Both the position numbers and the translations under genes were made by a program. A model generated the notes under the pieces. The model worked only from the letters and a program-made list of their open reading frames with translations. It was not told the origin of the DNA and did not search any database. From NCBI RefSeq assembly GCF_000802245.2, contig NZ_CP021080.1:3968001-4032000 (forward strand): 64,000 bases of DNA. Direction: 5' to 3'. The DNA is from Streptomyces pluripotens. GTDB taxonomy: Bacteria > Actinomycetota > Actinomycetes > Streptomycetales > Streptomycetaceae. This document shows positions 1-9,352 of this stretch, piece by piece (the stretch's first letter is position 1; each line of letters begins with the position of its first letter).

Positions 1-818
1 GGGGCCGTTTGCGTGAGCGGTGCGTGAGCGGATGCGCCACCAGGGCCGGGGTGGGCTGCGGATTCCTCGGCATCCGCCGGCATGTCTTCGGCGCCGGATT
101 CCACGCCGTCGGCGGCCTCTGGCTCGGTCTCGGCCGTTTCGGCATCACCCGTCCGGCGGGCGCGCGGGACCAGGCGTGCGGCGGCCTCGGCGATCGCACG
201 GTCGGCCTCGGGCAGCAGGCTCGTGTACGTGTCCGCCGTGATGGCGATCGAGGAGTGGCCGAGCATCTCCTGGATGTCCTTCAGGTCGGCCCCGGCCGCG
301 TGCGCAAGCGTCGCCGCGCCGTGCCGCAGGTCGTGGAGCCGGATGGGCGGGAGGCCGATCTCCTCGTACAGCTCGATGAAGCGGCGCGTGACGTTGGCGG
401 GGTGGAGCATCTCGCCGTTCTCCTTGGTGAAGACACGGCAGGTCTCCACCCAGGCGCTGCCCCATTCCTCTCGGTCCTTGTCCTGCTGGACGCGGTGGCG
501 CGTGAGGGCTCGGACCGTGTCGGAGTCGAGCGCGATGGTGCGGGCGCCCGCGTCGGTCTTGGGGTCGTCCTCGTACACATCCCAGCCGCTCACGACGAGC
601 TGCTTGGCGACGGTGATGCGGCCGTCGTCGAGGTGCGTGTCGGTCCACCTCTGCCCGCACGCCTCGCCCCGACGCAGCCCGCGGAAGGCGATCAGGTGCC
701 ACAGCGCGTACAGGCGGTCCTCCGCGACATGGTCGAGGAAGAGGCCGGTGTGCTCCGGCGTCCAGACCATCACCGGCGAGGGCTTCTCTCTGGTGCGCTT
801 CAAGACGGCAACTCGATC
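1..818 (-). pseudogene. Tyrosine site-specific integrase, C-terminal catalytic part; no N-terminal domain seen
   Basis: Phage/ICE-type tyrosine recombinase that would integrate an element at a tRNA att site. Reading leftwards, all catalytic boxes are present: box I arginine in RGLRRGEA (about 662-688), HDLRHG (about 320-337), LGHSS (about 246-260) and the nucleophile tyrosine in TADTYTSLLPEA (225-227). The frame has no stop and runs off the left edge with a long Ala/Glu-rich tail. On the N-terminal side homology fades near 818: the arm-binding and SAM-like N-terminal domains of a normal protein of about 400 residues are absent and unrelated sequence follows. I infer a 5'-truncated, inactive gene, although the C-terminal catalytic half is intact. 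The missing 3' end lies outside the window, so a more complex arrangement is possible. Confidence 0.8.
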
Positions 819-908
819 ATCGTGATCGTTGCCGCCGAGGAGACGCCGCCCGGATCCGTCTTGTGCCGTCCCACGCGTCCTCGCCGTATCACCGCAGGTC
901 ACAGCCCC

Positions 909-951
909 GCCGGTCAGGACGGCACAACGTAGCAGTGCCGTCCTGACCGGC
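909..951. repeat. Perfect 17-bp inverted repeat with 9-nt loop
   Basis: Arms 909-925 and 935-951 are exact reverse complements (GCCGGTCAGGACGGCAC and its complement) around the loop AACGTAGCA. It lies between the truncated integrase and the truncated regulator. It could be an intrinsic terminator of the Streptomyces type without a T-tract, or a recombination or protein-binding palindrome. The sequence alone does not decide. Confidence 0.75.
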
Positions 952-1071
952 AAAGAGGTGACGCCAAGAGCAATCGGCCGATCGCCCGCCGTCAGGCCGC
1001 CTCCGCGCACGCGGGAAGAGCCCGAACGCCGCCGGTACGGCACATCCACGCCCCTGCCGTACCGGCCCTGA

Positions 1072-1980
1072 CCTGCGCTTGCAACGGCCAAGACGGCCGC
1101 CGCCGGCGTCAATGCCCTTGTCGAAGCGGACGACCGGCAGGGTGGGCACACAGCGCTGGAGAGGGCCGCCGTACAGGGGCGCGACAGGGTACTGGAGCTA
1201 CAGCAGCGCAACGCCGGCGAACGCGTCCGCCGCTCCCTGTACGCACTGGCCGCCGAGTACACCACCATCGCCGCCTGGTCTTGCATCGATGCCCGCAACC
1301 TCGACCAGGCGCAGACTTACCTGAACGAATCAGCGACGTACGCCGGCCTCTCCCAGGACGGACCCACCGAAATGCGCGTGTGGGTCAACCTTTCGATCCT
1401 CGCGTACCAGCGGCACAACTGGCCGGAGGCGCTGGCAGCTGCACAGGCCGCGCAAGCCTCTCCGGCGGCTCGTCGCGATCCGTTCTTCGACTCCTTGGGC
1501 CGAGTCCGCGTGGCCCTCGCCTACGCGGCTCTCGGTGACGGCCGGGCCGGCCTGCGGTCCCTTGGATCGGCCCAGGACACCTTCACCAAGGTCGTCGAGT
1601 GCGAACGCCCGCGTTGGACAGCGTTCTACGGCCAAGCCGAACTCGACCACCTCGCCGCCGTCGTGCAGTTCAACAGCCGACGCCATGCTCACTCCGAAGC
1701 CATGGCCTACCGAGCACTGGCCAAGATTCCCAGGGCCTTCCGGCGCAACAGGGCACTCGCGACCGCCCAGCTCGCCCTCGCACAACTTCACCAGGGGGAG
1801 GCCGAGCAGGCCACAGCCACGGCAGCCAACGTCTTCACGATCATGGACGGCGACCCCATGCCCGGCCGCATGCGCACCCTCATCGGAGACTTCCACCGCG
1901 GCCTGTTCACCATGGCCCCCTCTACTTCCTACGCACGAGACTGGGCAGACCGCATGCGAACCGAATGGAGCCGAGCGTGA
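1072..1980 (+). pseudogene. XRE-type regulator remnant: TPR C-terminal region without its HTH
   Basis: The frame opens just after an in-frame TGA (1069-1071) and reads about 300 residues of helical, Ala/Leu-rich TPR-like protein. It includes LYALAAEYTTIAAWSCIDA and a second block around NLDQAQTYLNESATYA. This is the sensor half of the common Streptomyces helix-turn-helix/TPR regulators. Those proteins carry about 80-100 residues of XRE HTH plus a linker before this point, and here it is missing. No start codon with a convincing ribosome site precedes it; the first ATG is at 1372, inside the TPR domain. The 3' end is normal and its TGA overlaps the GTG of the acetyltransferase by 4 nt. I infer 5' truncation by the same rearrangement that beheaded the integrase next door. 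Confidence 0.7.
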
Positions 1981-2495
1981 CCGACCTGCGTCACTTCCAG
2001 GACGGAGACCTCCCCGAGGGCTTCCGGCAGATGCTCATCGACGTACACGCCGACGCCTACGCAGACCAGATGGACGACCCCTTCCACCAGCGCTTCGCCT
2101 GGTTCGTCGACCACTGGACGAGCAGGGAGGGCTTCTCCTGCGTGGTGGCGTACGACGCCGACGAACCGGTCGGCTTCGCGTACGGCGCGCCGCTCGCCTC
2201 CGGCCGCGAGTGGTGGCGTTCCACCGGATACGAGCCGAACAACGGCTACACCTCCACCTACGCGGTCTCCGAGGTGATGGTCCGCCCGCGCTGGCGCAAA
2301 CAGGGCATCTCCGAACGACTCCACGAAGCACTGCTGAAGGAGCGCACGGAAGACCTCGCCGCACTCCTGGTCGACGTCACGCACCCGAAGGTGCAGGCAC
2401 TCTACGAGTCGTGGGGATATGCCAAGGTGGGCGATCAGCAGCCGTTCGCCGACTCACCGGTGTACGCGGTCATGGTCAAGGACCTCCGCTCCTGA
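1977..2495 (+). CDS. GNAT family N-acetyltransferase
   Basis: A 172-residue cytoplasmic acetyltransferase, expected to move an acetyl group from acetyl-CoA to an amine; the substrate is not predictable. The acetyl-CoA loop is visible as VRPRWRKQGISERLHEALL, preceded by the strand with YAVSEVMV. The C-terminal LYESWGYAKVGDQQPF segment is typical of the fold. I chose the GTG at 1977 because it overlaps the upstream TGA by 4 nt and gives a normal GNAT N-terminus; an in-frame ATG lies 12 nt upstream (1965). Translational coupling to the upstream TPR regulator is likely, so the regulator may have controlled or sensed its product before truncation. Confidence 0.8.
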   Translation: MTDLRHFQDGDLPEGFRQMLIDVHADAYADQMDDPFHQRFAWFVDHWTSREGFSCVVAYDADEPVGFAYGAPLASGREWWRSTGYEPNNGYTSTYAVSEVMVRPRWRKQGISERLHEALLKERTEDLAALLVDVTHPKVQALYESWGYAKVGDQQPFADSPVYAVMVKDLRS

Positions 2496-3023
2496 ACCCT
2501 CCACCGGCGGTGCCAAAGATCGCACAAGCCAAGCGAACATCGGGTCCAGACGTTCTCCGACCCCAAGGACCATGGTGACGAAGCACGAGAGCGAAGATCG
2601 TCCGCCTCCGTCATCGAAAGGTCATCAGCCACTTTGTTCTTCTTTAGGGTGGTCAGAACGCCAAATCCGCCCAGGGCATGTGGGTGCATGCCCTGGAAGT
2701 AGCCGGGGCCCAGCAGCAGTCGCCGCCTCAGCAGCGGAGCGAAGCACCTGGTCTCCATGACTCCGGCCGCCATCCCCAGCACTGCAGGCTCCCCATGGAG
2801 CGTTGAGATGTTCTCCGCCAAGCCACCCGGAACCTGACGGGTTCACGCCATTCTTATCCGTCGCGTTCCAATCCCGCCTGTCTGGCCAGGCAGTTCCCAG
2901 GCCGGTCTCGTAGTTCCCCCGTGGGGATTTCAGACAACCCGCAAATCACAGGTTCCTCTGGGGCCTCATCAGCCAAAGATCCCCTAGTCGCATGCTTCAC
3001 GGCTTGACCACAGGGGGCGCACA
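2496..3023. other. Intergenic region with one hairpin; no gene recognised
   Basis: About 530 bp between the acetyltransferase and the RHS gene. It holds a perfect 10-bp hairpin (arms 2671-2680 and 2687-2696, loop TGGGTG). A minus-strand reading frame here (about 2435-2821) overlaps the 3' end of the acetyltransferase and matches no family I know. The promoter of the RHS gene should lie in the last 150 bp, but I see no clear -35/-10 pair. Confidence 0.5.
2671..2696. terminator. Hairpin, possible terminator for the acetyltransferase transcript
   Basis: CCAGGGCATG and CATGCCCTGG form a perfect 10-bp stem with a 6-nt loop, about 175 bp after the acetyltransferase stop. There is no T-run. Confidence 0.4.
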
Positions 3024-5348
3024 GTGCACACACGAGCGCGACGATTCGTCGTCACCGTCCTGGCCATGGCGCTCGTGGCCATCGGGGGCGTGACACCGTC
3101 ATGGGCCCTGCCGGACAGGCTCGCTGCGTCGCACGCCTCTTCCACTGCGAGGTCGCGGACGGCGGCTGATCTTCCGAAGCCGCCGAAGGCGATGACCTCG
3201 GCTGCGCGGCGCGCCCAGGTGGCGAAGGAGCGCCTTCGGCTGTCACCTGCCGGTGCTTTCATGCGTGCACGGCGCCACTCTGCGTCGGACAAGCCTGTAC
3301 CACGCTCCGCTGAGCGGCCATCACATGCCCCGGCGGTGGTGCCGCGGTCCTCGGCCGCGGTCCCGCCGGATCCCGCCTGGGTCAGTGCCTCTGCTGTGGC
3401 GTATCCGGGAACCGTGGACATCGGCGGACATTTGCAGTTCGCGGCCGGTACCAGTGCCGCGAGCTACTCCGAGGTGTTGCTGCTGGTCCGGGACTCCTCG
3501 GGTACCACTGTGGTGGCCAGGGAGGTCACCCGAGCCTCTGATGACCCGGCCGGGAAGTCGGATCCGGTCCTTGCGTGGTGCTACGACTGGTGGCCCAACG
3601 ATGGTGGTCACCCGGAGTTCAAGAACGAGTGCTTCTGGGCCGCGTCGAACGGTGCCGACGGACCGTTGCGGGACGGGCAGCAGTACTTCGCCCAGATTTA
3701 CCTCCGGAGCACTGACGGGACGTGGAGCGCCAACGGGACCGACTCGCCGTACGTCACCGCTTTCTACACGCCGGACATTCCGGGTTCTCAGGTGGGAATC
3801 TGCACCTGTTACGCACAGTCGGACCGCGCGGACCCGGTGAACACCGCCACGGGTACCTACTTCGAGAAGGCCACGGACGCACGTCTGGTGGGCGCAGGTA
3901 GGCCGCTGTCGCTCGACCGCTACTACCGTTCGGATTCCACGGACGTGGGCCTGCTGGGACGGGGCTGGTCGACACCGTTCGACTCGAAACTGACGCTCAC
4001 CTCGAACACTGCCACGCTGCTCACCGCGGACGGTTCTAAGGTCGCCTTCGGGAAACGGAGTGACGGCACGTATGTCGCGCCCGCTGGCACGTTCCTGAAG
4101 CTGACCGTGTCCGGAGGCACGTACACCGTCACCGATCAGGACCATTCGGCCAGCGTCTTCGACAGCGGCGGCCGGCTCACCGCGTTACGTGACGCCAGTG
4201 GAAACGGTCTGACGCTGACGTACACGTCGGGCCGGCTGGCGTCGGTCACCGATGCCGCGGGCCGCAGCACGGCGTTCACGGTGGGTTCCGACGGCCTGCT
4301 GAGCAAGGTGGCCCTGCCGGACGACACCACGGTGGGGTACGGATACACCTCCGGGCAGCTGACCTCGGTCACGGATCCAGCAGGCAAGACGACGACGTAC
4401 GGGTACGACTCCGCCCAGCACCTGACCACCGTAACGGATCCGACCGGCGCGAAGATCGTCAACACCTACGACGCGAACGGCCGGGTCAACAGCCAGACCG
4501 ATCCCAACGGCAAGAAGACCACGTTCACCTGGGACGGCAACAGCACCTCGAACACCACCGACGCCGACGGCGGGGTGTGGTCGGACCAGTACGCAGGCAA
4601 TGTGCTGATGGCGAGCATCGACCCGTATGGCAACGAAGTCTCGTACGACTACGACAAGTCGCTGCACCCGGTGGACATCACCGACCGGCTAGGCAACACC
4701 ACCACGATGACGTACGACAGCGCCGGGAACATGCTCACCCGCACCGCGCCGTCGTCCGTTGGCAACAAGGAGAGCTGGACGTACGACGCGAAGGGCAACG
4801 TCGCCACCCACACCGACGGCCGCGGCGACACCACGGGGTACACGTACAACTCCACCGGCCAGGTCGCCACCGCCACCGACCCGGCGGGCGGAAAGGTGAG
4901 CTACACCTACACCTCGCTCGGCGCGCTCGCCTCAGTCACCACACCGCGCGGCAAGGTCACGTCCTACGGCTACGACGCGGCCGGGAACCGGACGTCGGTC
5001 ACCACGCCGCTGGGTGAGAAGACGACGTTCACCTATGACCCCTCGGGACGCATCCTCACCAAGACCGACCCCCGCGGCAACGTCAGCGGGGCGGATGCGG
5101 CCGCGTACACCACCACGTATGCCTACGACCCGCGCGGACTGCTGTCGTCCATGACCGACCCGCTCGGCAACGTCACCAGCTACGGCTACAACGCAGCCGG
5201 GCAGCTGACCTCGGTCAAGGACGCCCAGGGACACACGACCAGCTATACCTACGACCCGGCTGGGAACGTCCTGACCAGCACCGACCCCGCGGGGAAGGTC
5301 ACCACCAACACCTACGACGCGGCCGGTCACCTCACCTCACCTCGGTGA
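3024..5348 (+). CDS. Secreted RHS/YD-repeat protein, N-terminal fragment (frameshifted)
   Basis: First part (774 residues) of a large RHS polymorphic toxin. A signal peptide is clear: Arg-rich start, hydrophobic stretch VVTVLAMALVAIGGV, and cleavage near SWALP. Residues about 258-300 hold the DUF6531-type entry motif (ADPVNTATGTYF), and YD repeats such as YTSGQLTSVTDPAGKTTTYG follow to the end. The start is GTG 3024 with an AGGGGG ribosome site. The frame ends at 5346-5348 because of one extra TCACC unit; with two units the protein would continue straight into the frame at 5345. One TTA leucine codon is present (4185-4187), so translation may depend on the bldA tRNA. The protein should be exported and form the toxin-encasing shell. 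Whether the split is real biology, recent decay or an assembly error cannot be told from this sequence. Confidence 0.85.
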   Translation: MHTRARRFVVTVLAMALVAIGGVTPSWALPDRLAASHASSTARSRTAADLPKPPKAMTSAARRAQVAKERLRLSPAGAFMRARRHSASDKPVPRSAERPSHAPAVVPRSSAAVPPDPAWVSASAVAYPGTVDIGGHLQFAAGTSAASYSEVLLLVRDSSGTTVVAREVTRASDDPAGKSDPVLAWCYDWWPNDGGHPEFKNECFWAASNGADGPLRDGQQYFAQIYLRSTDGTWSANGTDSPYVTAFYTPDIPGSQVGICTCYAQSDRADPVNTATGTYFEKATDARLVGAGRPLSLDRYYRSDSTDVGLLGRGWSTPFDSKLTLTSNTATLLTADGSKVAFGKRSDGTYVAPAGTFLKLTVSGGTYTVTDQDHSASVFDSGGRLTALRDASGNGLTLTYTSGRLASVTDAAGRSTAFTVGSDGLLSKVALPDDTTVGYGYTSGQLTSVTDPAGKTTTYGYDSAQHLTTVTDPTGAKIVNTYDANGRVNSQTDPNGKKTTFTWDGNSTSNTTDADGGVWSDQYAGNVLMASIDPYGNEVSYDYDKSLHPVDITDRLGNTTTMTYDSAGNMLTRTAPSSVGNKESWTYDAKGNVATHTDGRGDTTGYTYNSTGQVATATDPAGGKVSYTYTSLGALASVTTPRGKVTSYGYDAAGNRTSVTTPLGEKTTFTYDPSGRILTKTDPRGNVSGADAAAYTTTYAYDPRGLLSSMTDPLGNVTSYGYNAAGQLTSVKDAQGHTTSYTYDPAGNVLTSTDPAGKVTTNTYDAAGHLTSPR
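5327..5341 (+). repeat. Three tandem copies of TCACC causing the RHS frameshift
   Basis: TCACC units lie at 5327-5331, 5332-5336 and 5337-5341, followed by TCGG. With two copies the reading GHLTSVTDPLG is continuous, as in the other YD repeats; with three the frame shifts and hits TGA at 5346. A 5-bp unit is a classic slipped-strand substrate. Confidence 0.85.
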
Positions 5349-8300
5349 CCGACCCGCTCGGCGACACCACGACCTACACGTACGACAAGAACGGGCAACT
5401 GCTCAGCACGGTCTCCCCGCGAGGCAACGTCTCCGGCGCCGACAAAGCTGCCTACACCACGAGTTACGCCTACGACGCGGACGGCAACCGGACGAAGGTC
5501 ACCGACCCGAGCGGGGCCGTCACCACCACCGCGTACGACGCACTGAACCGGGTGGTGTCGGTGACCGACCCGCTGGGCCATGTCACCAAGACCACCTACG
5601 ACGGCAACGACAACGTCGCCACCACCACCGACCCGCTGGGCAAGGTGACGACGTACGCCTACGACAAGGCCGGCCGGCCCACGTCGGTGAAGGACCCGTT
5701 GGGGAAGGTCACGACCTACGGCTACGACGCGGACGGCAACCGCACCAGCGTCACATCGCCGCTGGGGTACACCACTTCGTCGACGTTCGACGCGGACGGG
5801 CGGATGCTGACGCAGGTCGACCCGCGGGGCAACGTCAGCGGGGCCACGGCGTCGCAGTACACGACGACCTACAGCTACGACCCGGCCGGCAACCAGACGA
5901 CCGTCACCGACCCGCTGGGCCACAAGACCGTGACCGCCTACGACGCGATGAACTACGTCACGTCGGTGACCGATCCACTCGGTCGGGTCACGAAGACGGG
6001 CTACGACGAACTGGGCCGGATCTTGAAGGTGACCGGACCCGACGGGGCCGCGACCACCTACTCGTACGACGTCACCGGCACACTCGCCACGCGCAAGGAT
6101 CCGGGCGGGCACACCACGGCGTACGGTTACGACGACGCTGGCCGGCGGACGTCCGTCACCGACCCGCTGGGCCGCAAGCAGGCGTTCGGCTATGACGCGG
6201 ACGGCAACGCCACCACTGCCACCGATGCCCGCGGCATCACCGCCACCACGGCGTTCGACGGGCGCGGACTGGCCACGGGGACGACGTACAGCGACAGCAC
6301 CCCGGCGACCGGCTACACCTACTTCGCCGACGGCCGGCCGCAGACCGTCACCGACGGAAAGGGCAAGCGGACCTTCGGCTACGACGCGGACGGCCGGCTG
6401 ACATCGGTGGCGCCGAGCGCCGGCAAGGGCGCCTTCGCCTACACCTACGACGCCGACGGCCGGATCACCTCCCGCGCCCAGGACTACACCGCCGGCGCCG
6501 CACTCGACTGGTCGGGCGCAGCGCAGACGGCATCGGCGGACCTGAACGGCGACGGAATCACCGACGTGATCCGCACCGACGCCAAGGACGGCATCCGCAC
6601 CTATCTCGGCCGCCCCGATGGCACGTTCACCGCGCGTGCGACCCTGACCGGCAGCGGGACCGGCTTCAACCAGATCCTGCCCGCCGAGTTCACCGGCGAC
6701 GGCAAGACCGACCTCCTGGCCATCGACAAGTCCACCGGTCACCTGTACCGGTACAACGGCGACGGGTCCGGCGGCTTCGCCGCAGCCGCCGACCTCGGCG
6801 CCGGGTGGGGTGCGATGACCCTGACCGCCGGTGACTTCAACGGCGACGGCAAGCCGGACGTGCTGGCCATCAGCTCCACCGCCAACGAGATGTACCTCTA
6901 TCCGGGCAGGGGCGACGGCACCTTCGGCACCCGCACGGACATCGGCAGCGGCTGGGCCACCTACCGGCTGACCCCCGGCGACTACACCGGCGACGGCAAG
7001 ACCGACGTCCTCGCCATCAACTCCGCCGACGGGCACCTGTATCTCTATCCGGGCAAGGGCGACGGCGCCTTCGGCAGCCGCACTGACCTCGGCGCCGGGT
7101 GGGGCAGCATGTACCTCACCCCCGGCGACTTCAACGGCGACGGGAAAACCGACTTCCTCGCCCGCGACACCGCCCACAACAAGCTGCGCTTCTACCCCGC
7201 CAACGGCACCGGCGGCTTCGGCACCTACATCCTCCAGACCGACGACTGGACGTCCTACCGTACGCCCGCCACGGGCACGTTCGACGCCGGCAAGACCCTG
7301 GACATCGTCGCTCCCGACACCTCGGGGCATCTGCGGCGGTGGAGCGGCGATGGCGCGGGCCACCTCACCGGGGCGGCGACCGCCACCGCCCCGGCCTCGG
7401 GGCAGAAGACCACCTACGGCTACGACGACTCCCGCCAGACCTCCCAGACTGGCCCCGCGGGAACCGTCAACTACGCCTACGACCCAGCCGGCAACCTCAC
7501 CACCACCACACTGCCCACCGCCAACGGCTACACCGAAAAGCGCGGCTACGACAACGCAGGCCGACTCACCTCCATCGGCAGCACCAAGGGCCTGACCACC
7601 CTGGCCAACTGGCAGCTCACCCTCGACGACGCCGGACAGCCCACCCAGGTCGATGTCACCCGGCTCGGCAAACCCACCAGCCACCAGTACTACACCTACG
7701 ACGACGCCGGACGACTGCTCACCGACTGCACCTCCGCCACCGCCGGCACCCAATGCCCCGACGCCTCGGCCGCCACCACGTACACCTACGACGGCGTCGG
7801 CAACCGCCTCACCTCCACCACCGCCGGCACCACCACCACGTACACCTACGACGCGGCCGACCAGCTGACCACCGCCACCACCGGCACCACCACCAGCACC
7901 TACAGCTACGACAAGGACGGCAACCAGACCGGCGACGGCACCAACACCTACGCCTACGACGCCACCAACCACCTCACCTCACTGACCACCCCCAGCGCCA
8001 CCTACACCTACGGCTACGACGCCGACGGCAACCGCACCACCGCCTCGAAGACCGGCACGGGCCTGCTGCGCACCACCGTCTGGGACCCCAACAACGCCCT
8101 CCCGCAGGCAGCCGCCGACTACACCGGCAACGGCACCCTCACCGCCACCTACCAGTACAACCCGCTGGAGCAGATCCAGTCCCAGACCCTGCCCAGCGGA
8201 GACGCGTACTTCCAGCACCACGACCAACTGGGTTCCGCCACCGACCTCACCGACGCCACCGGCAGCCTTCAGTCCAGCTGGACTTACACCGCCTACGGCC

Positions 8301-9337
8301 AATCCACCCAGACCAACACCGCCACCAGCCCGCCAGCCAACCCCTTCACGTACACCGGCCAGTACACCGAACCCACCACCAAGGCCGCCGGCTACAACCT
8401 CCGCGCCCGCAACTACGACCCCACCACCGGCCGCTTCACCACCACCGACCCCATCCAGCCGCAGCAGGCCGATCCCTACACCTCGGCGTACAGCTACACG
8501 GGTGACCGGCCGACCTACGCCGTCGACCTCTCGGGCCAGAGCTGGCGGGATCCGATCACCAGCCGCCTCAAAGCCATCGGCAGAGGCCTGAAGGAAGGCG
8601 CCGAACTCCCCTTCACCTTCATCGGCGACCTCGGCGACGCCATCTCCGGCCGCAACGGCGGCGCGGGCGCCTTCTTCGACAAGTACTTCCCCGTCCGCCC
8701 CGCCTACCGCCTCTACCGCGCCGCTGAAATGCTGCGCCAGCAAGGGTGCGACCAACTCGCCGACCAGTACGACGCGGCCGGCGACCAGCTCACCCAGCAG
8801 ATCCTCCTCGTCGGCATCGGCGGACTCACCGGCTGGGAAAAGGACGCGGTCGAGGCAGGCGCAGCCCAACCCAAGAGGTTCGGCCCCGGCGCAGCCCATG
8901 GCGACGACCCGGCTCTTGGGGGGAAAGATCCCTATATCCCGCGTGGGTTCGGGGGTTCTTCGCAGTATGAGGAGTTCGTGCACGAGCTATACGATGGATT
9001 GAATGAAGCAGGGTTCGGGGACGCCCAAGCGGCATTCCAGGGTAGTTCAGTGACAGGGGCTCGCTACCGCACAGGCGAACCGTTTGACGACGAGAGTGAT
9101 TACGATATTGCCCTTGCTGGCGAGAGCTTGCTTGAAAAGGCGAAAAAGGCGGGCGTTGGCCTCCGTTCCGGAGGTAGTCGCACCGGGCCGCTGCGGCCCG
9201 AGGATCTTCGCAAAATGCGCCTGGATGGACTCGCCAGTCAACTCTCGAATACTGCGGGCCGTAAAGTCGCCTTCATGATCTACGGATCGATTGACGCGGC
9301 GGTCGAACGGGGGCCAAGTATCATTGCGAAAAAATGA
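5345..9337 (+). CDS. RHS/YD-repeat protein, main body with C-terminal nucleotidyltransferase-like toxin tip
   Basis: Continuation (1330 residues) of the RHS protein. YD repeats run to about residue 390. FG-GAP/VCBS-like repeats (DFNGDGKPDVLAI type, four to five copies) occupy about 400-640, and YD repeats resume to about 950. The RHS core follows with HHDQLGSATDLTDATG (about 955-975) and the junction motif NLRARNYDPTTGRFTTTDPI (about 1017-1037). After it comes a variable tip. Its last 135 residues contain GSSVTG (1233-1238) and SDYDIAL with acidic residues D1252 and D1254, the signature of the pol-beta nucleotidyltransferase fold. The tip (from about 8900) is visibly poorer in G+C than the shell, as expected for an exchanged toxin module. 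The GTG at 5345 is only the reading-frame entry; without frame correction this part has no signal peptide. Confidence 0.85.
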   Translation: MTDPLGDTTTYTYDKNGQLLSTVSPRGNVSGADKAAYTTSYAYDADGNRTKVTDPSGAVTTTAYDALNRVVSVTDPLGHVTKTTYDGNDNVATTTDPLGKVTTYAYDKAGRPTSVKDPLGKVTTYGYDADGNRTSVTSPLGYTTSSTFDADGRMLTQVDPRGNVSGATASQYTTTYSYDPAGNQTTVTDPLGHKTVTAYDAMNYVTSVTDPLGRVTKTGYDELGRILKVTGPDGAATTYSYDVTGTLATRKDPGGHTTAYGYDDAGRRTSVTDPLGRKQAFGYDADGNATTATDARGITATTAFDGRGLATGTTYSDSTPATGYTYFADGRPQTVTDGKGKRTFGYDADGRLTSVAPSAGKGAFAYTYDADGRITSRAQDYTAGAALDWSGAAQTASADLNGDGITDVIRTDAKDGIRTYLGRPDGTFTARATLTGSGTGFNQILPAEFTGDGKTDLLAIDKSTGHLYRYNGDGSGGFAAAADLGAGWGAMTLTAGDFNGDGKPDVLAISSTANEMYLYPGRGDGTFGTRTDIGSGWATYRLTPGDYTGDGKTDVLAINSADGHLYLYPGKGDGAFGSRTDLGAGWGSMYLTPGDFNGDGKTDFLARDTAHNKLRFYPANGTGGFGTYILQTDDWTSYRTPATGTFDAGKTLDIVAPDTSGHLRRWSGDGAGHLTGAATATAPASGQKTTYGYDDSRQTSQTGPAGTVNYAYDPAGNLTTTTLPTANGYTEKRGYDNAGRLTSIGSTKGLTTLANWQLTLDDAGQPTQVDVTRLGKPTSHQYYTYDDAGRLLTDCTSATAGTQCPDASAATTYTYDGVGNRLTSTTAGTTTTYTYDAADQLTTATTGTTTSTYSYDKDGNQTGDGTNTYAYDATNHLTSLTTPSATYTYGYDADGNRTTASKTGTGLLRTTVWDPNNALPQAAADYTGNGTLTATYQYNPLEQIQSQTLPSGDAYFQHHDQLGSATDLTDATGSLQSSWTYTAYGQSTQTNTATSPPANPFTYTGQYTEPTTKAAGYNLRARNYDPTTGRFTTTDPIQPQQADPYTSAYSYTGDRPTYAVDLSGQSWRDPITSRLKAIGRGLKEGAELPFTFIGDLGDAISGRNGGAGAFFDKYFPVRPAYRLYRAAEMLRQQGCDQLADQYDAAGDQLTQQILLVGIGGLTGWEKDAVEAGAAQPKRFGPGAAHGDDPALGGKDPYIPRGFGGSSQYEEFVHELYDGLNEAGFGDAQAAFQGSSVTGARYRTGEPFDDESDYDIALAGESLLEKAKKAGVGLRSGGSRTGPLRPEDLRKMRLDGLASQLSNTAGRKVAFMIYGSIDAAVERGPSIIAKK

Positions 9338-9352
9338 TGCGAGAGGTCGCAC

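Noticed and set aside
2435..2821. Minus-strand gene between the acetyltransferase and the RHS gene
   Set aside because: No recognisable motif or ribosome site; it overlaps the acetyltransferase 3' end and crosses a hairpin.
5327..7972. Long minus-strand open frame (881 codons) rich in Gly/Val
   Set aside because: Exactly antisense to the YD-repeat and FG-GAP coding region; the repeats and high G+C keep all frames open. No signal, domain or ribosome site.
3024..9337. Nested genes on other frames inside the RHS gene, e.g. a His/Arg-rich frame at 7099-8505
   Set aside because: Repetitive low-complexity translations (HHRHRR-type) typical of shifted reading of YD repeats.
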